This document shows, piece after piece, positions 51,001-55,709 of a stretch of 55,709 nt of DNA. How positions within the stretch are numbered: position 1 is the first letter of the stretch; each line of letters opens with the position of its first letter. The translations under genes and the position numbers were made by a program. This DNA comes from Secundilactobacillus silagincola (GTDB taxonomy: Bacteria; Bacillota; Bacilli; Lactobacillales; Lactobacillaceae), in assembly GCF_002583405.1 (NCBI RefSeq), contig NZ_BCMJ01000011.1, positions 1 to 55,709 of the forward strand, given 5' to 3'. The notes below the pieces were generated by a model that had not been told where the DNA came from, ran no database searches, and worked only from the letters and a program-made list of their open reading frames with translations.

Positions 51001-51077
51001 GGTGCCTAGAAAAGGTGCCCCCGGTCTTGGGGATTCTACCGTTTTTTATAGTTACATGCAGCTCCCTACTCACCGGA
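51001..51077 (+). repeat. Long palindromic repeat family A, degraded unit 4
   Basis: Only a shortened left arm (GGTGCCTAGAAAAGG), the CCCCC...GGGG loop and the right arm TTACATGCAGCTCCCTACTC with ACCGGA remain. It points to array decay at this end. Confidence 0.7.
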
Positions 51078-51100
51078 CCCTCAATCCAGCTCTACACCAA

Positions 51101-51355
51101 CTACTTCCCAGGTTTCTTCGCATACGGCAACGACATATCTCTGCCATCTGACCGAACACTTAGAAAATGATCCTGATCATAACGCACAAACGTCACCGGT
51201 GGCTTAACGCTGAGTTGCGCATACTCACTTGATAGTGAGAGTAATTCCTCGCCACTGGCCGAAAGCTGATAACCAATACTGTCAAAAAACAGTTTAATTT
51301 CCGCTTTTCGTGCTCGGATACGTAATTCTGCAACATCGCCAATCAGCAACTGCAT
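51101..51355 (-). CDS. Small hypothetical protein (84 aa)
   Basis: MQLLIGDVAELRIRARKAEIKLFFDSIGYQLSASGEELLSLSSEYAQLSVKP...; soluble. ATG at 51355 (or TTG at 51361) with GGAG upstream, inside or just behind the end of the previous gene, so coupled. Last of three small co-transcribed genes. Unknown function. Confidence 0.6.
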   Translation of the reverse strand: MQLLIGDVAELRIRARKAEIKLFFDSIGYQLSASGEELLSLSSEYAQLSVKPPVTFVRYDQDHFLSVRSDGRDMSLPYAKKPGK

Positions 51356-51357
51356 CT

Positions 51358-51753
51358 TCAATCATTCTCCTTTTTCGGTAATGTATCGTCAATATAGTCA
51401 ATCGCCTGCAATAGATGGTCTTTGAACCCAATTAAATCATCATATGCCATGGATTTTGACGGAATTGAAACAATTTGACTCGATAAATCTAAAAGCACTT
51501 GTAAATACCGCCGGTGCAACCGTTGAGCAGCCATCGGTTCACGCCTGGAAAGTCTTTGATTGGCCTGATAGCTATCCCGAATGGCAAGCCGTAACTGATG
51601 GTTAACTTCAATCACTGCGTCAAAGTCACTCCGCTTTCGAACTGCTTCTTCAACGTTGCTAATTCGCCAACGCCACTGCTGAAGCTGGATTAAGATAGCT
51701 CGCTTAGCATCTGCGTAATTGCTAAAATCAATCTTACTTTTGTCGATCGGCAA
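51358..51753 (-). CDS. Hypothetical helical protein (131 aa)
   Basis: MPIDKSKIDFSNYADAKRAILIQLQQWRWRISNVEEAVRKRSDF...; nearly all helical, charged, no membrane span. Starts at TTG (51751-51753), 20 nt inside the previous gene, with AGAAGGG about 12 nt upstream. Middle gene of the trio. No family recognised. Confidence 0.6.
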   Translation of the reverse strand: MPIDKSKIDFSNYADAKRAILIQLQQWRWRISNVEEAVRKRSDFDAVIEVNHQLRLAIRDSYQANQRLSRREPMAAQRLHRRYLQVLLDLSSQIVSIPSKSMAYDDLIGFKDHLLQAIDYIDDTLPKKEND

Positions 51754-51949
51754 GTGCCTGTTTTCCCTTCTCCGTTAAACCACTGATATAGGGATCTGCG
51801 TCAATGTAACCTGCATCAATAAGTGGCTGCGGATTACCACCAATCACGTTATCGCAATAGTCCACAAAGTGTCTCGGACTAGTACCAGGTTCAACTTTAC
51901 CTGAGGCAATTGCATCTAAAATATTATAATCAGTAGGCGTTAATTCCAT
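51734..51949 (-). CDS. Small winged-helix-like protein (71 aa)
   Basis: MELTPTDYNILDAIASGKVEPGTSPRHFVDYCDNVIGGNPQPLIDAGYIDADPYISGLTEKGKQALADRQK. The LTPTDYNILDAI opening and the GLTEKGKQAL end resemble small winged-helix proteins. ATG at 51949 with GGAGGAAAAG upstream. First of three overlapping small genes; a TATAAT (minus strand) lies at 52012-52017. Confidence 0.62.
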   Translation of the reverse strand: MELTPTDYNILDAIASGKVEPGTSPRHFVDYCDNVIGGNPQPLIDAGYIDADPYISGLTEKGKQALADRQK

Positions 51950-52019
51950 TTTCTTTTCCTCCAAATTCGATTTAAATTGAGAATAGTCTTGTTCTTGTTG
52001 AATCGCAAGTGATTATACT

Positions 52020-52059
52020 AAAACGCATGCTGCAGCATAGTTGCTGTAACATGCGTTTT
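52020..52059. terminator. Terminator of the Rgg/PlcR-like gene
   Basis: AAAACGCATG/CATGCGTTTT outer stem with an inner CTGCAGCA/TTGCTGTA stem. T runs both ways; 3 nt from the stop of the regulator. Confidence 0.8.
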
Positions 52060-52061
52060 AT

Positions 52062-52970
52062 TTATGGTGTTAAATCCGCCAACGATTCACCCTTTTCATA
52101 CCGGGTATTCAAGGCAGCTGCTTTAACCTCAATGACTTGATTGTCGTTGATTCGGGCAAAAGCCAACACCTCGTTAATCAAACGGTCAACGACTGCTTGA
52201 TCTTCTTTTTCTTCAATCGCATTCTTAGCTGCTAAAAACTTCAATCTAGGCAGAAAATAAGTGACATGATGTTCTGAACACATCTCCACGCCCTTATCAA
52301 CCAACTTTTGACTCGCCTTTAACTGACCAACAGAATTGTAGTAGCTAGCCGTGAAGAAAATCATGGTCAGCAATCGTAAGTAATTATCGCCAACTCGATT
52401 GAAGTAAAGCTGTTCATCCTTTAAGACGTTGCGAATAAACGAATGGACCTTTTTAAAGTAGAAATTAGCACGGTCTGCTTGTTGCAGCCGGTTATACATC
52501 ACGCCAGATCCCACATAAACTAACTGTGTAAAAATGGTTTCATGTGACTCATCCAAATCGTTTAAAATTTGCGAAAAATCATACAAAACTTCTTCAGGCG
52601 GTTGATTGATCAACGCCCCCATCAGCCCCCGTAAATAGTAGAACTGCATTTTTAACAGCATGGAATCTAGCTGTTTTTCATCAATTGCTGAAAGACCCTT
52701 TAAAACCTTCTGGTAATTTTCCATCACCAATTCCCGCTCAAGCGAATCTAAATCCTCCTTGAGCTGGTTAGCACTAACTTTATTCGATTCGTTCAAGTCA
52801 TCAATGGTGAGGCCGATTCTGGCGCAAAGTTTCGATAAGATTTTCAGTGAAGGTACATGACCGCCACATTCAAACTTACTCAGCGTTGATTGCGTACAGA
52901 TGCCCTCGCACATCCTGACCTGAGAAATATGCAGCGATTTGCGTCGCTGAACAAATTTTGCGATATCCAT
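52062..52970 (-). CDS. XRE/TPR quorum-type regulator (Rgg/PlcR-like)
   Basis: A 302-aa protein. Residues about 8-60 are an XRE helix-turn-helix (RRKSLHISQVRMCEGICTQSTLSKFECGGHVPSLKILSKLCARIGL). The remaining 230 residues are helical, TPR-like repeats as in Rgg, PlcR and MutR regulators that bind short peptides. ATG at 52970 behind AGGGTTG. No peptide pheromone gene is obvious next to it, and no target gene is divergent. Confidence 0.78.
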   Translation of the reverse strand: MDIAKFVQRRKSLHISQVRMCEGICTQSTLSKFECGGHVPSLKILSKLCARIGLTIDDLNESNKVSANQLKEDLDSLERELVMENYQKVLKGLSAIDEKQLDSMLLKMQFYYLRGLMGALINQPPEEVLYDFSQILNDLDESHETIFTQLVYVGSGVMYNRLQQADRANFYFKKVHSFIRNVLKDEQLYFNRVGDNYLRLLTMIFFTASYYNSVGQLKASQKLVDKGVEMCSEHHVTYFLPRLKFLAAKNAIEEKEDQAVVDRLINEVLAFARINDNQVIEVKAAALNTRYEKGESLADLTP

Positions 52971-52994
52971 TGAAATCAACCCTATTCTTATTGA

Positions 52995-53327
52995 CTAACC
53001 GTGAATTCCTAACGCAACCTTTGCAAACCGGCTCATCCGATCAATACTCCATGCTGGTTCCCAAACAAGATTTATATCACAGGTTTCAACACCATCAACT
53101 GAGGTAACCGCTTCAGTAATCGAATCTGCTAATAAATTACCCAGTGGGCAACCCATGGTAGTCAAGGTCATCGTAATCACACAGTTGCCTTTATCATCCA
53201 CTTTAATGTCATAAATCAGACCCAAGTTAACCATATCGATCCCTAATTCTGGGTCAATAACATCTTCCAACGCTGCCATAACTTTGTTTTCAACTGGCGA
53301 AAATTGTTTTTCAACTTCTTCAGACAT
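52995..53327 (-). CDS. SufT/MIP18-type Fe-S assembly factor (DUF59)
   Basis: A 110-aa MIP18/PaaD-like protein: DPELGIDMVNLGLIYDI, then TLTTMGCPLGNLL with the conserved Cys (about residue 66), and the family's VWEPAWSIDRMSRFAK end. Helps maturation of Fe-S proteins. GGAGG lies shortly before the ATG (minus strand). The next gene begins 25 nt after its stop. Confidence 0.85.
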   Translation of the reverse strand: MSEEVEKQFSPVENKVMAALEDVIDPELGIDMVNLGLIYDIKVDDKGNCVITMTLTTMGCPLGNLLADSITEAVTSVDGVETCDINLVWEPAWSIDRMSRFAKVALGIHG

Positions 53328-53553
53328 ACGTGCACTACCTCCTCGTGATCATGCAAAGTGCCCTGTCTTGCTTGTGATTCCTAGAATATCGACACCTTGA
53401 TCATTCACTCTTCTGTCTTAAATCATACCATAATTATGACCAAATAAGACGCATTTCGCGTGAAAAATCGTGATATCCGTAGTGCTCACCTGCTTAACAA
53501 GCTGACTAAAAACAGCACTGAACGTCATCATCATTCAAACAGTTACCAGCAAA

Positions 53554-54531
53554 CTATTCATCCCGTTTTAACAACATGGCAGTAAGCGTTTTTAAATCAG
53601 ACTTGACTTGATACTCAGGCAACTGATCAATTAAGGCTAGTGCTTGCTGAGTCAGTTCAGTAGCTTCCTTCTGCGCTTTTTCAACACCCTGATTCTCGGC
53701 TACCAGCTGCTGAACGGTCTGCAAATCAGCTGAGGTCATCCGCTCTTTTTTAGCCAAATATGGCTTGAAAGCACTCTTAGCATCCGCCATAGCTAAAATT
53801 AACGGCAGGGAATAAACGCCCGCTTTTAGATCCTCTAGCACCGGTTTTTTCGTCTTCTGCGATTGACCATCATAATCTAAGATGTCATCTAAAATTTGGT
53901 AGGCTTTGCCAATCGTCATGCCGATTTCACCCGCTAAATCAACCACTCGATCATCGCTATGACTCAGTACCGCGCCTTGCCGACAGCTTAACCAGAACAA
54001 TTGAGCCGTTTTACCGGTAATTTCGCGAAAATAATCCGCTTCCGTGACGTTGCGCTTATAATTGAGTTTCATCTGTTCAAGTTCACCGATAAGAATATTG
54101 CGCATACTTGTGATGTTTAACTGCAGTTCGGCCATATCATGGGTCGTTTTCAAAACTTCTTTAAAGTAAACCGTAAACAGGTAGTCCCCAGCGTAAATGG
54201 CGTTTCGAGAACCGTAAAGCGTATGTATTGTTGTGACACCACGACGCAATGGTGATTGGTCGATGACATCATCATGAATCAATGTCGCCACGTGCAGTAA
54301 CTCTAATGCAGCGGCACCAGCACGCAACACGTCGTCATCGTTTTGCTGGCCAAACTCACTAAAGAGGTAAAAGAAACCCGGCCTTAATAGTTTGCCACCC
54401 GACTGCAGTAACGCTAATATTTGGTGATGAATCGGTTGATTTGGCAGTTGTACTGCTTCCAATAAGTATGGTTGAAGCTTCTCTAACCGTTTTTCTATCC
54501 TCGGAAACTGATGCCAAAGTTTGTGAACCAT
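53554..54531 (-). CDS. Polyprenyl diphosphate synthase (HepT/IspB-like)
   Basis: A 325-aa prenyl synthase. First Asp-rich motif HDDVID (Asp87, Asp88, Asp91), second QILDDILDY (Asp215, Asp216, Asp219), and SGGKLLRPG near the N-terminus. Chain length cannot be read reliably; a heptaprenyl or nonaprenyl product for quinones is usual. ATG behind GGGGGAGTGG. Monocistronic. The 226-nt gap after its stop shows nothing. Confidence 0.85.
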   Translation of the reverse strand: MVHKLWHQFPRIEKRLEKLQPYLLEAVQLPNQPIHHQILALLQSGGKLLRPGFFYLFSEFGQQNDDDVLRAGAAALELLHVATLIHDDVIDQSPLRRGVTTIHTLYGSRNAIYAGDYLFTVYFKEVLKTTHDMAELQLNITSMRNILIGELEQMKLNYKRNVTEADYFREITGKTAQLFWLSCRQGAVLSHSDDRVVDLAGEIGMTIGKAYQILDDILDYDGQSQKTKKPVLEDLKAGVYSLPLILAMADAKSAFKPYLAKKERMTSADLQTVQQLVAENQGVEKAQKEATELTQQALALIDQLPEYQVKSDLKTLTAMLLKRDE

Positions 54532-54650
54532 GTGCTGCCACTCCCCCTACTTAAAATTACCCATCCACCTGATGGTCCCCTCGATGTGCCATCATGGTGT
54601 TTTAACCATGTTACCACATGATTGTGAACTCATGCATCATTAGGCAGCTA

Positions 54651-54686
54651 AAAAAAGACCGCTCAGTAAAAACTAAACGGACTTTT
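54651..54686 (-). terminator. Terminator of the 54697 gene
   Basis: Minus strand AAGTCCGTTTAG...CTGAGCGGTCTT (two wobble pairs, one mismatch) then TTTTTTT. Confidence 0.75.
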
Positions 54687-54696
54687 AGGTAGACGC

Positions 54697-55047
54697 TTAA
54701 TCTGAAAGCGACTTGATCTGGTCTAAAATATTGAGCAATTGTTTTGTGGCTTGTTCGTAATCCGCAATTTGATTACCGAGCTGCTGATTAAACCCGTCAA
54801 GGCCACCTGCAACAAAGGCGTACTCGTATTGATACACTTGCTGATAAGCTGCCGTTAATTGCGATAATAATTCAGATTGCGCTGGTTTTGACAGCTGCAG
54901 AGCAATCTGAATCACACGTAAATCCGTATATCCTAACTCAAACTGAATTGCCCAAGCGCGCATAAACTCATGCTGAGCCTGAATGTGCAGAAAATGATGT
55001 TCCGTATTCCAAGCCAAACGATCAATAGAATCCTCGATTTTAAGCAT
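54697..55047 (-). CDS. Hypothetical helical protein (116 aa)
   Basis: MLKIEDSIDRLAWNTEHHFLHIQAQHEFMRAWAIQFELGYTDLRVIQIALQLSKP...; helical, soluble, ATG behind TTTGGAGG. Terminator follows. No family recognised. Independent of the prenyl synthase gene. Confidence 0.62.
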   Translation of the reverse strand: MLKIEDSIDRLAWNTEHHFLHIQAQHEFMRAWAIQFELGYTDLRVIQIALQLSKPAQSELLSQLTAAYQQVYQYEYAFVAGGLDGFNQQLGNQIADYEQATKQLLNILDQIKSLSD

Positions 55048-55132
55048 TTTAAACCTCCAAAGTTTGTGACTTCGACACGACTACGCCAACAAAATACTCA
55101 ATTTGAAGGTTTGAAGCAAGTCATTGCACCTG

Positions 55133-55618
55133 TTATTTTTCTGACCCTAGGTGGCGCAGTGCATGAGCGCGATTCAGCAGCGTAAACACACTGTGAACTA
55201 ATACCGTTCCAAAAAAGATCACCGAAATCAGCCGAACGGTAAACAGTGCAATAATCATCCAGATTGAGTAGTGAATATACCCCAATTTAAAGACTTCATA
55301 CGTGAAGGCAACGATAGTGGTGGTCACGGAAGAGGTCAATAAGCTTGCCCAACTCCAGTTTTTGTAGCGCCAAGCGGCAAAGCCAATCTCAGAACCCACA
55401 CCTTGAACGATTCCGGAAAGCAACGCTGCAATGCCAAAAGTACCACCAAAAATAACTTCAGCCGCAGCGCCCAACACTTCACCGACAACCGCCGCCCCAG
55501 GAATTCGGGTTAAATAAATAGCTAGTGGTCCTGCCATGATCCAAAGGCCAAATAAAATTTCGTTAGCAAACGGCCCAACAGCCATGGAAAGCACGTTGTA
55601 CAAGTAATCTGTCCCCAC
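55133..55618 (-). CDS. YkoE-like ECF transporter S component, apparently lacking its first segment
   Basis: 161 residues with four or five membrane spans, matching YkoE/thiamine-precursor S components from the LYNVLSMAVGPFANEILFGLWIMAGPLA segment to the end. Family members begin with a further hydrophobic span of 20-30 residues that is not encoded here. A TAA is two codons upstream of the GTG (55616-55618), no ribosome binding site is seen, and no frame upstream to the window edge gives a membrane segment. A hairpin lies directly before it (55636-55679). Probably truncated. Confidence 0.6.
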   Translation of the reverse strand: MGTDYLYNVLSMAVGPFANEILFGLWIMAGPLAIYLTRIPGAAVVGEVLGAAAEVIFGGTFGIAALLSGIVQGVGSEIGFAAWRYKNWSWASLLTSSVTTTIVAFTYEVFKLGYIHYSIWMIIALFTVRLISVIFFGTVLVHSVFTLLNRAHALRHLGSEK

Positions 55619-55635
55619 AAAAACTTACTAACATT

Positions 55636-55679
55636 AGTGATGTAATCAATCTCGACGGAGATGATTACATCACTTTTTT
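55636..55679 (+). terminator. Plus-strand terminator facing the YkoE-like gene
   Basis: AGTGATGTAATCA/TGATTACATCACT stem with an inner CTC/GAG, followed by TTTTTT on the plus strand. It sits where the promoter and 5' end of the minus-strand YkoE gene should be, with no plus-strand gene before it. Confidence 0.7.
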
Positions 55680-55709
55680 GATAAAGTGATAGTGGAACTA
55701 AGGCCGCGG

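Noticed and set aside
50625-51077. CRISPR array
   Set aside because: The repeat unit is about 111 bp with 15-nt identical linkers, not short repeats with unique spacers, and no cas genes are near.

Overview
The window looks like a chromosomal stretch of a low-G+C Gram-positive bacterium of the family Lactobacillaceae. The signs are strong AGGAGG-type ribosome binding sites, several TTG/GTG starts, a T-box leader, an Mga-like regulator, cre-like boxes, XpaC/TelA, and a peptidoglycan cluster for L-Lys with a D-Asp bridge. The genus cannot be fixed by eye. There is no prophage, no CRISPR array, no intact transposase and no rRNA. One tRNA-Gly is present.

Layout. 0.1-5.8 kb: an ArsR-rhodanese regulator, two isocitrate-lyase/PEP-mutase family proteins (one with its catalytic loop lost), an Mga-like regulator and an MFS carrier. 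A near-identical 20-nt box lies in front of both the enzyme pair and the carrier. 5.8-10.3 kb: an unlisted 43-aa Cys-rich membrane peptide, an enolase-superfamily dehydratase with an OppA-like lipoprotein, and NudC. 10.4-16.2 kb: a T-box-led operon with a Met (AUG) specifier, encoding free methionine-R-sulfoxide reductase, an aminotransferase, MetN-MetI-MetQ and a hydroxycarboxylate-dehydrogenase-like enzyme. 16.5-23.3 kb: a sugar or cyclitol operon (binding protein, ATPase, permease, Gfo/Idh oxidoreductase, TIM-barrel isomerase) divergent from a LacI regulator, with a near-perfect operator between them. 23.3-29.1 kb: a small ORF, a lipoprotein, TetR/old-yellow-enzyme/alcohol dehydrogenase, then a G+C-richer aldo/keto reductase beside a beheaded fructokinase.

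29.3-37.2 kb is an accessory region. It holds an ASCH protein split by one amber codon, four small secreted proteins (at least three related), a secreted matrixin-like protein in which every zinc-site residue has been replaced, an unknown lipoprotein and a truncated MBG-repeat adhesin ending in a MITE-like segment. 37.4-41.3 kb: XpaC and TelA with two membrane/secreted proteins between them. 41.4-43.1 kb: a four-gene cluster not recognised (HigA-like HTH protein, two tandem KRQRKK paralogues, membrane protein). 43.6-50.2 kb: tRNA-Gly, DUF2187, a YisL-like protein, and racD-aslA-murE-asnB, a complete set for making, attaching and probably amidating a D-Asp cross-bridge. 50.4-55.7 kb: a small ORF, a tandem array of a structured palindromic repeat (a diverged copy lies at 9.35-9.46 kb), three small ORFs, an Rgg/PlcR-like regulator, a SufT-like protein, a polyprenyl synthase, an unknown protein and a YkoE-like ECF S component that seems to lack its first membrane segment.

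The leads most worth following are the Met T-box operon, the covarying tandem repeat, the dead secreted metalloprotease, and the uncharacterised 41.5-43.1 kb cluster.
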